From the IMG/VR virus record IMGVR_UViG_3300042291_001557, positions 36,257-100,256 of that record: 64,000 bases of DNA; one strand, written 5' to 3'. The position numbers were made by a program, and so were the translations under genes. Below, piece after piece: positions 26,037 through 35,947 of the stretch. The notes under the pieces were generated by a model that made no database searches, was not told the DNA's origin, and saw nothing but the letters and a program-made list of their open reading frames with translations. This stretch comes from a virus. The stretch's first letter is position 1; the number at the start of each line of letters is the position of its first letter.

Positions 26037-26894
26037 TCAGAACGTAACCGTTCCTGTTCCTGCTGTAAAACTATAAACTTTATAACCTGCTGGAGTGGTT
26101 TTTGTGTAAGTTAAACCGGCACTGACAGAAGTCAAGTCAGCATAGGAGTTTGGGTAAGAAATAATAACAACCCCGCTACCACCAGCGCCACCTCCAGCAG
26201 TTTGAAAACCTGTATGTGGGTTTGATTCGCCACCTCCACCTCCACCGCCGCCAAGGTTGGTCCCTCCGGCTGTAGGCATATCTGAGTAAGCGGTACCATT
26301 GCCCCCACCACCTGTACCGCCAAAGCCAAAAGTTGTATAACCGCCTGCACCGCCACCGCCAGCGTAAGTAATAGATGTTCCTGTAATGGAACTTGCAAGT
26401 CCGTTACCACCATTAAGAACTGAACCAGCAGCGCCTGCGCCACCGCCTCCACCACCACGGTTATTATGAATTCCTATTGCGCCGCTATTGCCTTGACCCA
26501 CTGTTCCAGCCCCAGCATTTTGCTGAGAAGGCTGGTTGGTTCCACCTCCACCTCCGCCTCCTGAACCACCGCCTGTTGCAACATCGTTTTGACCACCGCT
26601 ACTACCGCCGCCGATAGAAGTAATGGAACTGAAAACAGAATTTTGACCAGCACCGGAAGCAGAATAACCACCAGCAGGCCATGAGCCCCCACCGATACCA
26701 CCAGCACCGACAGTTACGGTAATTGGAACACCTGTGCTAACACTAAATCCTGTTGCGGTGCGGTATCCGCCTCCGCCTCCGCCTCCGCCTGCACCGCCAG
26801 ATGCTCCTCCTCCTCCCGCTACAACAAGATATTCGACAGTAGATGGAGGAATTCTTTTCATGACTCCGATTAGTCCAGAGATAACGCCAGCCAT
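26037..26894 (-). CDS. Glycine-rich adhesin-like protein (285 aa)
   Basis: 285 aa. VEYLVVAGGGGASGGAGGGGGGGGYRTATGFSVS and further GGGGGGGG runs alternate with short variable loops, ending VVIISYPNSYADLTSVSAGLTYTKTTPAGYKVYSFTAGTGTVTF. This is the typical Gly-rich tip domain of phage fibres, related in style to polyglycine-II adhesins. It overlaps the long fibre gene by one base, as expected for a tip protein made with its shaft. Confidence 0.75.
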   Translation of the reverse strand: MAGVISGLIGVMKRIPPSTVEYLVVAGGGGASGGAGGGGGGGGYRTATGFSVSTGVPITVTVGAGGIGGGSWPAGGYSASGAGQNSVFSSITSIGGGSSGGQNDVATGGGSGGGGGGGTNQPSQQNAGAGTVGQGNSGAIGIHNNRGGGGGGAGAAGSVLNGGNGLASSITGTSITYAGGGGAGGYTTFGFGGTGGGGNGTAYSDMPTAGGTNLGGGGGGGGESNPHTGFQTAGGGAGGSGVVIISYPNSYADLTSVSAGLTYTKTTPAGYKVYSFTAGTGTVTF

Positions 26895-29800
26895 TAGGTC
26901 AACCCATTTCCGCTAATCATCCATGATGTTGAGGTTATTTTTACAGCAGTTGCCATTCCAAAAGGAGCAAGAGTTCTAGAGCCAGTCGTTCCTGGGCCAG
27001 CAAGATACAGGTCGTCCGATGTGATTGCGATAGTTACCGTTGCACCCGTGCCAGCAATAAATACAATAGTTGCGCCAATAGGCATAGCAACTGTTGCGTT
27101 GGCAGGGATAGTTACCGTACGGGTTGCAGTTGAGTAAATGTGTGTCCCAGCGTCGGCAGCAACGACCCCGTAAGCGCCTGTAGTAGTAGTGTTTTGTGGT
27201 AATCCCATATAACCAAAACCGCTAGTGCCAGTTGAAGTTGTTCCAGCGGCAGGACTGCCGGTAACCGTTCCGGTAAATATTGGGCTCGCTAAGTTGGCTT
27301 TTAAGTTATCTGCAGTTGTTACAAAAGCCGTTGTAGCAATGGCGGTTGTACTATCCGCAGCAGTCTGTGTGGTGGCGATTGTTCCGGTAGGGAGAGTCGG
27401 GGTGCCCGTAAAGGTCGGCGAGTCGGCCTTTGCCATAACATACCAAGCTCCACCATGGGCATAGTACATAAGACCCGTTGCGTTGACGTGGGCAACCATT
27501 CCGTGCCTAGTGCTAGCTATTGGCAGGTCCCCAAAGACGTCATAGACGTTCCATGCCAAATCAGCACTTGCTACTGTCCCAGAAGGGAGAACAACCGTGC
27601 CTGTAAAAGTTGGAGAGGCCAGTGGCGCTTTGGCGTCAATTTGTGTTTGGATTGAAGAAGTAACGCCATTTAGGTAGCCAATTTCGGTATCAGAAACATC
27701 AGCAACTCTTGCTTGAATCGTTGTCGTATCAACCGAAAGCACATTAGATACAAGATTGATTCCGCTGCCGTTAGTAAGCGTTTGTGCAGCATTAAAAACA
27801 GTGTAAGTAATGTTGTCGGTTCCAATAACAATTGGATTCGTTGGACTGTTATTTATAAAACCATACCCAGCATTGGTATTTCCACCCATAACAAAGCAGA
27901 AGTCTCCAGGAGCCAATTCTCCAGATGGGTTATTATCAGTATCTGTTGCTCTTGTGACTACCCAAGGGGCGCTTACGCTACCGACTGCCGTAATGGTGTA
28001 AATACCATTTTGTTTTGAATCAGTTTGCGACTTAACAAGGATTCTGCTTCCAACAACTACCGAGGCTCCATCAATAGTACCAATTGAACCATTTGTTGCT
28101 TTTGTTAGAGTTGCACCAACGCCAGCAGTTCCGTTGTTGTATGTTCCAGCGAGGTTACCACTTGTTGCAGCAACCACTGATGCATGGAAATGGACACCAG
28201 AAGCAATGTTATCAACATACTGTTTTGTTGCTGCTTGCAATGCCGATGCCGGGTCTGCGGCAAGTGTTACTGAACCAGTAAATGTTGGAGAAGCGAGTGG
28301 GGCTTTTGCTGCTAATAGTGTCGAGTCGTTTACCCAAGCGGTTCCGTTCCACTTCAGGATGTCGTCACTAGCAGCAGACGTAATTGTTACATCCGTAAGG
28401 TCGTCAATTGCTCCAACACTGGATGAAACTCCGTTTATCCATGCACTACCGCTCCATTTAACTACATCGTCTACTTGTACGTCTGACATCGTGACGTTTG
28501 TTAAAACGTTTAGGGATGGAACCGTTACGTTCTCTCCGAGAGTTGATGAGTAGATTACTATACGCACTGAGTCTGCAGCAGGGATAACGCTGAAGTTAAC
28601 TGTTACCGAGCTTGTTGTCGTGGCTTCCCATTGAACTTCGATTACTTCGTACGGACTAGCAACATTGCGCGCCACAACAATAACGTCCCTAGTTGATAAC
28701 GTGTGATTTATTACAAAAGTAGTATTGGTTCCATCGCCGATAGTTCCTACATGAGTTGAGCCCAACGCTCCGTTTGGAGGACCAGAAGGGCCTACTACTC
28801 CAGAAACGCCAGAAGGTCCTGTCGGTCCTGTCGGTCCTGTTGCACCAGAGATACCAATAAAAGAAATAGTTACTGGGTTAAGTAAACCTGAACCAGTTTC
28901 AAAGTCTGAAGTTAAATCAAACCCAGAATCTTGAGTTAAGTTCGCAATTGTGCCTCGAATGTAATTGCTTGAGTTAATTGAAATTTTTACATAATCGCCA
29001 TTAGCAAATGCTCCAGTATTGGAACACGTAATCATGTACGTAAATCCAAGACCAGAAATCGAATCGCCGCTGGCATTTCCGGTAATTCCTGCGTATCCAC
29101 GACCCGTTGCACCAGTTGGTCCAGTTGGACCCGTAGGACCAACTATCGATGAAGGCGTTCCAGATACACCCGACACTCCAGATACACCAGAAACTCCGCT
29201 AACACCACTTACGCCTTGAGGGCCGGTTGGTCCAGTTGGGCCTACAGGTCCAATACCACCAGTTTCAACCCATTGAATATTGTCAGTACCGATTTTGATG
29301 GCGTTGTTTGCGGCAGTACCTGTAACGGTTTGAATATATGTTCTGCCTGCTTTATCGCCTGCTTCAACAAGACAGAAGTCTCCGTTTTCAACTTCGCCAG
29401 CAAGGCTGTTATCAAAGTCGGTTGCGCGAGTAAACCTGTGCTTTGAACCACCGGAGCCAAGACTTGTTACGGTATAAATACCATTTTCAATCGGATTAGT
29501 TCTCCCCGAAAAAAGAACACGGTCACCAACAACAATTGTTGCTCCGCCTGCTGTAGAAATAGCACCATTGGCATCTGCTTCAATGTAGGCACCAACACCG
29601 TAGCCTTCACTTGCATCTGCAGTTCCAGCAAAGTAAGTACTTGCGCCTTGCGTGTCAACAACCGTAGTTACAGTGGCGTGAGCATTTTGTGCTCCAGGAA
29701 CACCACTTACACCCGAAACACCGCTGACTCCCGAAACACCTTGTGGACCAGAAGGACCGGTCGGACCAGAAGGACCAGCTACGGACGAAGGTGTTCCGCT

Positions 29801-30436
29801 TACGCCGGAAACGCCAGAAACACCACTTACGCCAGATACGCCTTGTGGACCAGAAGGACCAGAAGGACCAGACGGACCCGAAGGACCAAGAGGCTGTGGT
29901 CCAACTTCAACCCAATGAGAGTCGTAGTAAATAAAAGTTTTACCAGTATCGGACTCAAACCAAATCTGACCAGAAACAGGAGTGCTCGGAGCGGTGTCGG
30001 AGATTGTTGCTCCACCTGCAGCGTTGGCGTTCACCCAAGCAGTGCCGTTCCATTGCAAAACCTGATTAGTTGTAATGCTTGTTATTGTTACGTCGGTTAA
30101 GTCATCAATGGATGCGACAGTCGATGCAGTGCCTGGAACAAACTTGGTTCCGTTAAATTTGAGAACCTGGTCACCGCTTGCGCCAGTCGTGTCTACTTCT
30201 ATTCCGTCAATGAAAAGGGCGGGGACCTTAAAGGTGTCGTCTGTTTTTAAAACGTTTGCTTCGTCGCGATACAGGTTTACATCGCCGGCAGTTTCTCCAT
30301 CACCCCAAACAAGACGTCCGCCACCTTGAATTTGAAGTCTTGCGAAAGTATCTTGGTCTACAAAAATTGTCAACCCATCAGAGCCAGCAGACGACAGCTG
30401 CTTAATAGCAATAGGGGTTATAAATTTTTGAGCCAT
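26894..30436 (-). CDS. Long tail fibre with several collagen-like segments (1180 aa)
   Basis: 1180 aa, the largest fibre. Three collagen-like runs ([19 protein letters not shown] type) lie at about residues 185-250, 395-445 and 535-560. Between them are repeats of a ~45-residue unit with GNRILVKxQTDxxQNGIYTITxVG and TRATDxDN-GELxxGDFCFV, also found in 30675-31979. TPTFTGTVTLP-type repeats and a C-terminal tip (TRTVTIPANATVAMPIGATIVFI) follow. A multi-segment shaft of this kind suggests a flexible side fibre. Confidence 0.85.
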   Translation of the reverse strand: MAQKFITPIAIKQLSSAGSDGLTIFVDQDTFARLQIQGGGRLVWGDGETAGDVNLYRDEANVLKTDDTFKVPALFIDGIEVDTTGASGDQVLKFNGTKFVPGTASTVASIDDLTDVTITSITTNQVLQWNGTAWVNANAAGGATISDTAPSTPVSGQIWFESDTGKTFIYYDSHWVEVGPQPLGPSGPSGPSGPSGPQGVSGVSGVSGVSGVSGTPSSVAGPSGPTGPSGPQGVSGVSGVSGVSGVPGAQNAHATVTTVVDTQGASTYFAGTADASEGYGVGAYIEADANGAISTAGGATIVVGDRVLFSGRTNPIENGIYTVTSLGSGGSKHRFTRATDFDNSLAGEVENGDFCLVEAGDKAGRTYIQTVTGTAANNAIKIGTDNIQWVETGGIGPVGPTGPTGPQGVSGVSGVSGVSGVSGVSGTPSSIVGPTGPTGPTGATGRGYAGITGNASGDSISGLGFTYMITCSNTGAFANGDYVKISINSSNYIRGTIANLTQDSGFDLTSDFETGSGLLNPVTISFIGISGATGPTGPTGPSGVSGVVGPSGPPNGALGSTHVGTIGDGTNTTFVINHTLSTRDVIVVARNVASPYEVIEVQWEATTTSSVTVNFSVIPAADSVRIVIYSSTLGENVTVPSLNVLTNVTMSDVQVDDVVKWSGSAWINGVSSSVGAIDDLTDVTITSAASDDILKWNGTAWVNDSTLLAAKAPLASPTFTGSVTLAADPASALQAATKQYVDNIASGVHFHASVVAATSGNLAGTYNNGTAGVGATLTKATNGSIGTIDGASVVVGSRILVKSQTDSKQNGIYTITAVGSVSAPWVVTRATDTDNNPSGELAPGDFCFVMGGNTNAGYGFINNSPTNPIVIGTDNITYTVFNAAQTLTNGSGINLVSNVLSVDTTTIQARVADVSDTEIGYLNGVTSSIQTQIDAKAPLASPTFTGTVVLPSGTVASADLAWNVYDVFGDLPIASTRHGMVAHVNATGLMYYAHGGAWYVMAKADSPTFTGTPTLPTGTIATTQTAADSTTAIATTAFVTTADNLKANLASPIFTGTVTGSPAAGTTSTGTSGFGYMGLPQNTTTTGAYGVVAADAGTHIYSTATRTVTIPANATVAMPIGATIVFIAGTGATVTIAITSDDLYLAGPGTTGSRTLAPFGMATAVKITSTSWMISGNGLT

Positions 30437-30479
30437 GACCTCAGTCGTTTCTCTTGTTAATGCCCCTCAGGGCTAAGCG

Positions 30480-30668
30480 TTAAGCTTTCTTGCCGAAAGC
30501 TGTATCTTTTGGATTCAGATAACGAAGGATAACAGGTAGTGCTGCTGCCCAGAGAGCGTTAGCAGTAAGTTTTAAATCGTTAGTTGCTACATATGTTGCG
30601 ACTGCTGCACCAAGGACGCTTCTTGCGTACGATGCTGCCATTGCTTTTTGTTCTGCTGTAATTTTCAT
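30480..30668 (-). CDS. Small conserved phage protein with one hydrophobic helix
   Basis: 62 aa: MKITAEQKAMAASYARSVLGAAVATYVATNDLKLTANALWAAALPVILRYLNPKDTAFGKK. One Ala-rich amphipathic or transmembrane helix and the conserved ending RYLNPKDTAFG, which I recall from small proteins of many aquatic phages without assigned function. It sits between two fibre genes. A holin-like role is possible but the lysis genes are elsewhere. Confidence 0.65.
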   Translation of the reverse strand: MKITAEQKAMAASYARSVLGAAVATYVATNDLKLTANALWAAALPVILRYLNPKDTAFGKKA

Positions 30669-30674
30669 GGTTTC

Positions 30675-31979
30675 CTATCCGGTGACTATGATTTTGTAAT
30701 CACCTAGAGCAATTGTTCCTTGCAGTACAACCGTGACGGAGTCATTGGTTCCACGGTTTATGTCACCATAAACGGTATTTCCGGTAGATACTTCATAGAT
30801 TTGAACAATAACATCCTGGGTATCAAAGCTGTGAGTCACAACGGTTGTTGAAACCGAGGAGACGCTAGCAGCACAGCCCTGGGAAGCAACACGAGCAAGC
30901 TTCGAGACACCTGTTGTAACCGTGGTAGCGCTTGTCTTTATACCAAGAGCAGTACGAGCATCTGCGGCAGTTGAGGAACCAGTACCACCGTGCAGTACGG
31001 CAACGTCCGTCGCCTCCCAAGTTCCCGCTGCAATTATTCCGAGGGTTGTAATCGATGTTTGACCAACATAGGTTGACGCAATATCTACCGCGTCCCCCGT
31101 AATTGCGGTTCTGTCATTAACTACGTTGACATTGATTGTGTTGCCGTTTTGAGAAATACCGTCACCGGCAGTAAACGAACCAGCACCAGAGAACTGTGTC
31201 CATACGATTGCCGTTGAACCGATAGTGATTGTTCCGTTTGTGGAAACAACGAATCCCTTATCTGAGTGGGTAGAACCTTCCTCAACAAAAGCGAACGTTC
31301 CGGCTTTTAGTTCTCCGGTATCAACGGTTCCGTTAGCGTCAGACGAACGAGATGCTGCGCCTGCTTCTGCTGCAACCACGACATAAATACCGTTCTCTGT
31401 TGCTGTGCTTTGGTCTTTTACAAGAACGCGGTCACCAGCAACAAGGGTTACTCCGTCAATCGTGTCCCCGGCCTCAAGGTCGGTGGCAATGTTAATTGGA
31501 GCTGTTGTAGCAAGTCTTACGGACTGCTTAACATCAAGACCTTGGCGAGCAGCGTCTACATAACCCTTGGTGGCAGCATGGTTAGCGTCAGTTGGGGTTG
31601 CAACTTTTATATTTGACTGAGCGTCTCTTTTAACCAACTTAGAAGCAGTTGCTTCGTCGGTTGCGTCGGTGAGCATTTGCCACATTGCTGCTGGAATCAG
31701 ACCAGCACTGTTGGTATCGGCTACCTTTAGGGTGAGCGTTACAATGCCGTTTTCGTCGGATACCTCAAGAGCTTCAGCAATTCCTACACCGCCACCAGAG
31801 GTAATAGAATGGACTGACTTCTTCCATGCACCATTCGCATACACCCGAACTATATTTAGCTGGGTGTCATAGTACATCCGGCCTTCAAAGCCAGTTGGGG
31901 CTGTAGCTAGCTTCTCAAGGGAGCTATTAAGCAGCTGATTGCCATTTAGGTCAATATTTGTTAGAAATTTTTGTGCCAT
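30675..31979 (-). CDS. Tail fibre protein (434 aa)
   Basis: 434 aa. Begins MAQKFLTNIDLNGNQLLNSSLEKLATAP and GRMYYDT-NIVRVYANGAWKKS, the standard fibre attachment domain, then the module ATKGYVDAARQGLDVKQSVRLAT-GDTIDGVTLVAGDRVLVKDQSTATENGIYVV. Its C-terminus (VVTHSFDTQDVIVQIYEVSTGNTVYGDI) is a small domain also ending 31992-32309 and present in the 1180-aa fibre (INHTLSTRDVIVVARNV). Confidence 0.8.
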   Translation of the reverse strand: MAQKFLTNIDLNGNQLLNSSLEKLATAPTGFEGRMYYDTQLNIVRVYANGAWKKSVHSITSGGGVGIAEALEVSDENGIVTLTLKVADTNSAGLIPAAMWQMLTDATDEATASKLVKRDAQSNIKVATPTDANHAATKGYVDAARQGLDVKQSVRLATTAPINIATDLEAGDTIDGVTLVAGDRVLVKDQSTATENGIYVVVAAEAGAASRSSDANGTVDTGELKAGTFAFVEEGSTHSDKGFVVSTNGTITIGSTAIVWTQFSGAGSFTAGDGISQNGNTINVNVVNDRTAITGDAVDIASTYVGQTSITTLGIIAAGTWEATDVAVLHGGTGSSTAADARTALGIKTSATTVTTGVSKLARVASQGCAASVSSVSTTVVTHSFDTQDVIVQIYEVSTGNTVYGDINRGTNDSVTVVLQGTIALGDYKIIVTG

Positions 31980-31991
31980 TTTTCCTCTACC

Positions 31992-32309
31992 TTACGTGAG
32001 ATATGCTTTCCCAGAGAACGCCGCAGAGAACGTCACCGTAACCTGAGTATTACTATTGTATTGTACCTCACCAAATACATGCGTATCTGCAGAGTCAACA
32101 ATGGTTACGGACGGCTTGCCCCCCAAAGTATGGGTTATTACCCAAGTTGTTGAAGCGACCTCTTGGTTGAATATGTACCTTCTGGTGTTTGCTGAGCTTC
32201 CACCAATTCCTCCGCCTCGAACTACTACTTGGTTTGGCGAATCCTGATTGACTAAAACCTGGTTTGGCGTATCCTGATTAATTAAAACCTGGTTTGGGAC
32301 ATTACTCAT
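31992..32309 (-). CDS. Short fibre protein with N-terminal NQVL tandem repeat
   Basis: 105 aa. Three tandem copies of a ten-residue unit (PNQVLINQDT, PNQVLVNQDS, PNQVVVRGGG), encoded by 30-bp repeats with few differences, followed by the small fibre domain TWVITHTLGGKPSVTIVDSADTHVFGEVQY. The repeat would be a natural site for length change by slippage. It overlaps the upstream gene by 4 nt. Confidence 0.7.
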   Translation of the reverse strand: MSNVPNQVLINQDTPNQVLVNQDSPNQVVVRGGGIGGSSANTRRYIFNQEVASTTWVITHTLGGKPSVTIVDSADTHVFGEVQYNSNTQVTVTFSAAFSGKAYLT

Positions 32310-32668
32310 CTAGTCACTTCCTCGGACACTGTAAATGTTCCTTGTATAACCCTAGACACCACGCCCTCAAAACTTTCTATTTCTAGGTCGTAAACACCAC
32401 TAGACAAATCGGAAGTAACTTCTGGTTCCATAAGTAGAATAATTCTTCCTTCTACTTCAACTATTTCTATGCGACCATTTGCCGTACTCAGTTCAACGAT
32501 TACCGTAGAACTAGTGACTGTTCTTCTTACCTGCATTCTCGCAGTAAAACCCTCAAGGTCGTATTTGTGGAAAATGGTTGGGTCGGTAGGGTCAGGGTAC
32601 TGAAGGTCGATAATTCTAGTGAAGGTCGCACCTTGCTGACAAAATATATTGTAGACGCCTGCAATCAT
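32306..32668 (-). CDS. Unknown beta-rich structural protein, first gene of the minus-strand appendage operon
   Basis: 120 aa from the ATG at 32668, placed by the AGGAG 6 nt upstream; the longer frame begins at a TTG. Pattern: GVYNIFCQQGATFTRIIDLQYPDPTDPTIFHKYDLEGFTARMQVRR, similar to small proteins I recall next to fibre genes in cyanophages. All genes from here to 2147 are on the same strand with very short gaps, so this is probably the promoter-proximal gene of a 30-kb operon. Confidence 0.65.
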   Translation of the reverse strand: MIAGVYNIFCQQGATFTRIIDLQYPDPTDPTIFHKYDLEGFTARMQVRRTVTSSTVIVELSTANGRIEIVEVEGRIILLMEPEVTSDLSSGVYDLEIESFEGVVSRVIQGTFTVSEEVTR

Positions 32669-32851
32669 GGCCAACTCCTAGAGATTCTCCAGTATTTATT
32701 GTAGTTGAGAGAAAACTCTGAAATAGCAAGTAAATAATGGTCTTGACGCAAAACTAGCACAAACAATTCAAAGTCCGTGATTTTTGTTGTTTGTCAAAAT
32801 GGTAAAATTGTTTTGTCTTTGGGGCAACGACTATCGCATTTGGGGAAATAG
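32669..32851. promoter_or_regulatory. Divergent control region with phased TTTGGGG repeats
   Basis: Spacer between the divergent appendage operon and the plus-strand surface-protein operon. TTTGGGG starts at 32818, 32839 and 32860, exactly 21 bp apart (two helical turns), so a protein could bind three sites on one face; the third site is inside the coding start. A TAAAAT at about 32802 is a possible plus-strand -10. No strong -35 was found. Confidence 0.5.
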
Positions 32852-35800
32852 GTGTCATTTTTGGGGAACACTAGAATAAAAATTAGAAAATCGGCTTGGA
32901 TAAACATGCCGGTGATTCTTCTATCTTTATTCACTTCTGTTTTTAGTGTTGGAGCTTCTGCGTCAACAGTTATTACGAATGGCGGATTCGACGGTTCTGA
33001 CGGCTGGACGATAGTTCAGAATGGCGGAAGCGGGATGGTATTCAATGGAGCCCTTAGGTTTTCTTATGCAACGGGAGAAGTCAGTCAGTCTTTCACAGTA
33101 AGCCCAAACGAAACTGTAGAAATCTCGTTTACTGTTGACAACTCAACCACCAATAGTGTTGGTCAGGGGGCGATTGCCGATACATGGAATGCCACACTTA
33201 CTGCTGGTGCGACCGTTGACAGTGTGGGAAGGTCGACGGCCCACAACCAAGAAACTTTCACATTGACACTAAGTGTCCCAACCGGAGTGTCTTCTGCGAC
33301 CTTGAACTTCAGTGGAATGGATAATGGGTTCTGGTCAGGGGTCTACGGACCAATAGTCGACAGCGTTTCGGCCAACATAACGCCGGCCCCCTTTGTTGCA
33401 ACAGGATACCCATCAGACCAGCAGTGGGAAGCTGTTACTTACGGCGCTGGAAAGTTTGTGGCTGTTGCTTCTTCTGGTGACGGCAACCGTGTCATGACTT
33501 CAACAAACGGTGATTATTGGACCTCAAGAACGTCTGCTTCCGACAGTAACTGGCAAGGAATAACTTATGCGGATAACCAGTTTGTTGCAGTTGGCTCAAA
33601 TGCAGTAATGACATCTCCTGACGGAATTACATGGACTTCACGAACTGTACCAAACGGAGAATGGCAAGCAATCACAAACTGCGGTGGCCTTTATGTTGCT
33701 ACTGCAACTTGGGGAAGCAACTATATTATGTCTTCGCCCGACGGAATTGATTGGACCGTTCGAACCCCTTCTACGGCATGGTCACATGATGCAGTTGCTT
33801 GTAGCGCAGAAGTCCCACGGTTTGTTTCTGTATCAATGTTTGGTAGAGGCTGGTCTTCTGCTAATGGTACTACTGGTTGGTCTACACAAAACCCAGGCGC
33901 AATAGTTGACATCCGAACAATTGCGTTTGGTGCTGGTCGTTTCTCGTGGCTTGAATACAGCACAAATTCAGGAAATAGATACGGTGCGTACTCCACAAAC
34001 GGAGTCAACTGGACAAACACGGCTAGCGCCCCAGCCAACCAGTGGAAATATATTACATATGGTGGAAACAAGTTTATTGCCGTAGCAGAAGGTGGAGTAA
34101 ATTCTCGCTCTGCTTATTCAACCGATGGTGCAAACTGGACGCTTGGTTCTGGCGTACCAAACAACTCATGGCAAGGTGTTGCTTATGGGGCGGGAAAATA
34201 CGTTGCTGTAGCAAACTCTGGCACAGGAAACAGAGTAATGACATCCACTAATGGGCAGTCATGGGAAAGTCTTTCTGTCAGTTACTTCAACGCGGTAAGT
34301 AACTTAACTGCGACGGCAAACAATGACGGAAGCGTAACTCTCAACTGGGATGCACCAGAAGCAAGCAACACAGAAATATATGGATACTCGGTCAATTTTG
34401 TGGACTACGACGATGGCGTAGAGCGTGGCGGGTGGGGTGTTTGGACAGCTGCTGTAAATACCTCTTATTTACTTAGTGATTCCATGTTTAACGGAAGTGC
34501 CCCAGTTACTACTGGGTATGGCCCTGTCCGCTTCAAGGTTTACGCAATGAATGGTCCATGTGCAGGTGTTGGTACTGGTTCCTGCATGTACGGCCCAAGC
34601 ACCAGCGCGGATGCAGATGTTGTTGAACCTGTTTCATCTACAACTACTAGTAGTACTAGTACCACCAGTACATCAATAGTGCCCACAACGACCACAAGCA
34701 CAACAATAGTTTCACCTATTAATGATACAACAACTACCGAACCAGATATTGTCCCTCCTCCCATTGAAACACTTCCAACAGATAACACCACTGTTTCAAT
34801 TCCAGAAACAGAAACACCAATTTCCCCAACTACTACAACTCTTGTTGAAACAATAATTGACACACCAGTGGAGGTAACCCCAGTTGAGACACCCGCGAGC
34901 GAAGGTAACTCCGAAGGTGATGGACCCGCCGCCTCGGTACCACAATATGCCCCAGAACAAGAGACAACAACACAAACGGATGAACCGGCGATAGTTGTTC
35001 CAGCAGATACCCAAGATGCAGCTGATGCTGCAGTTGCGGATATTTTTGACGGCCCCATGTCTGACGCAGGACTTGCAAATGCAGTTGACGATTTGGTTAC
35101 AGATGCCGGAACTCCTGAAGAACTTACAGCCGTAGTTAATTCCCTTCTCGACCAAGAACTAACAGACACGCAGTTTTCTACAGTTATTGATTCAGTGTTT
35201 GATGGACCTATGTCTGACGAAAACTTTTCTGCTGCAGTTGATGCTGTCTTTACAGATACTTCTGCATTAAGCGACGAACAGTTTGACACTGCAGTTCAAG
35301 CAGTGTTTGATGGTCCTTTGTCAACCGAACAGTTTGGCGATGCTCTTGAGGCGGTTTTTGACGAACCGATTTCTGATGAAAAGTTCGATGCCATTATTGA
35401 TGCAGTTTTGGATGAACCACTTTCTGACGAACAGTTTGAAGAACTTGTTGGTGTCCTGGAATCAGACGCAGTTACAGAAGAACAAGTAGCTGCTGCAGTT
35501 GACTCAGTTATTGAAGGCGGCGTTACAGAAGACCAAGCTACAGAACTTGCTACCAGCGAAAAGGTTTTGGAGAGTATCGACGGCGAACAGGCTGCGGAAA
35601 TCTTTGACGCTGTGGATATCTCAAACGTAACGGCAGAAGAAGCTGCGGCTCTGGTTGAGGCTGTTCAGGACGCACCAACCGAGGTTAGAGAATCGATGGA
35701 ATCGGAAATTAACGTATTCGATGGCGCTATTGACACGTATGTGCCACTTGGTTCTGCTGTTGACGTTGGAACACGAAGAGTGGTTGTAGCAGCAGCGACT

Positions 35801-35947
35801 GCTGCAATGGGTATAACTATGGCAGGCGGAGCCCCATCTGCGCCGTCTGCACCAAGCGGACCAAACGGTAGTGGTGGAGGCGGCGGCGAAGGCGGCGGCG
35901 GACCATCTGAAAACAAAAAAACTTCTAATAGGAGGAGAATAAAGTGA
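32852..35947 (+). CDS. Secreted propeller / Fn3 / Thr-rich surface protein
   Basis: 1031 aa from a GTG. Signal peptide (basic start, hydrophobic MPVILLSLFTSVFSVGASAS, cut near residue 38). Residues ~38-180: jelly-roll-like domain (GFDGSDGWTIVQNGG). ~190-480: repeated WxxVTYGxGKFVAVAxxG...VMTSxxGxxWTSRT blades, a beta-propeller. ~485-590: one Fn3 domain. ~595-720: Thr/Ser/Pro-rich linker. ~735-925: acidic repeats of about 26 residues (FDGPMSDxxFxxAVDAV). C-terminus: a hydrophobic helix, Gly-rich spacer and basic tail (NRRRIK). This is the build of a bacterial surface adhesin, unusual for a phage. Overlaps the next gene by 4 nt. Confidence 0.8.
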   Translation: MSFLGNTRIKIRKSAWINMPVILLSLFTSVFSVGASASTVITNGGFDGSDGWTIVQNGGSGMVFNGALRFSYATGEVSQSFTVSPNETVEISFTVDNSTTNSVGQGAIADTWNATLTAGATVDSVGRSTAHNQETFTLTLSVPTGVSSATLNFSGMDNGFWSGVYGPIVDSVSANITPAPFVATGYPSDQQWEAVTYGAGKFVAVASSGDGNRVMTSTNGDYWTSRTSASDSNWQGITYADNQFVAVGSNAVMTSPDGITWTSRTVPNGEWQAITNCGGLYVATATWGSNYIMSSPDGIDWTVRTPSTAWSHDAVACSAEVPRFVSVSMFGRGWSSANGTTGWSTQNPGAIVDIRTIAFGAGRFSWLEYSTNSGNRYGAYSTNGVNWTNTASAPANQWKYITYGGNKFIAVAEGGVNSRSAYSTDGANWTLGSGVPNNSWQGVAYGAGKYVAVANSGTGNRVMTSTNGQSWESLSVSYFNAVSNLTATANNDGSVTLNWDAPEASNTEIYGYSVNFVDYDDGVERGGWGVWTAAVNTSYLLSDSMFNGSAPVTTGYGPVRFKVYAMNGPCAGVGTGSCMYGPSTSADADVVEPVSSTTTSSTSTTSTSIVPTTTTSTTIVSPINDTTTTEPDIVPPPIETLPTDNTTVSIPETETPISPTTTTLVETIIDTPVEVTPVETPASEGNSEGDGPAASVPQYAPEQETTTQTDEPAIVVPADTQDAADAAVADIFDGPMSDAGLANAVDDLVTDAGTPEELTAVVNSLLDQELTDTQFSTVIDSVFDGPMSDENFSAAVDAVFTDTSALSDEQFDTAVQAVFDGPLSTEQFGDALEAVFDEPISDEKFDAIIDAVLDEPLSDEQFEELVGVLESDAVTEEQVAAAVDSVIEGGVTEDQATELATSEKVLESIDGEQAAEIFDAVDISNVTAEEAAALVEAVQDAPTEVRESMESEINVFDGAIDTYVPLGSAVDVGTRRVVVAAATAAMGITMAGGAPSAPSAPSGPNGSGGGGGEGGGGPSENKKTSNRRRIK

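Noticed and set aside
34540-35289. Ser/Val-rich 249-aa open frame opposite the Thr-rich surface protein
   Set aside because: Its composition mirrors ACA/ACT Thr and acidic codons of the real gene; no start signal.
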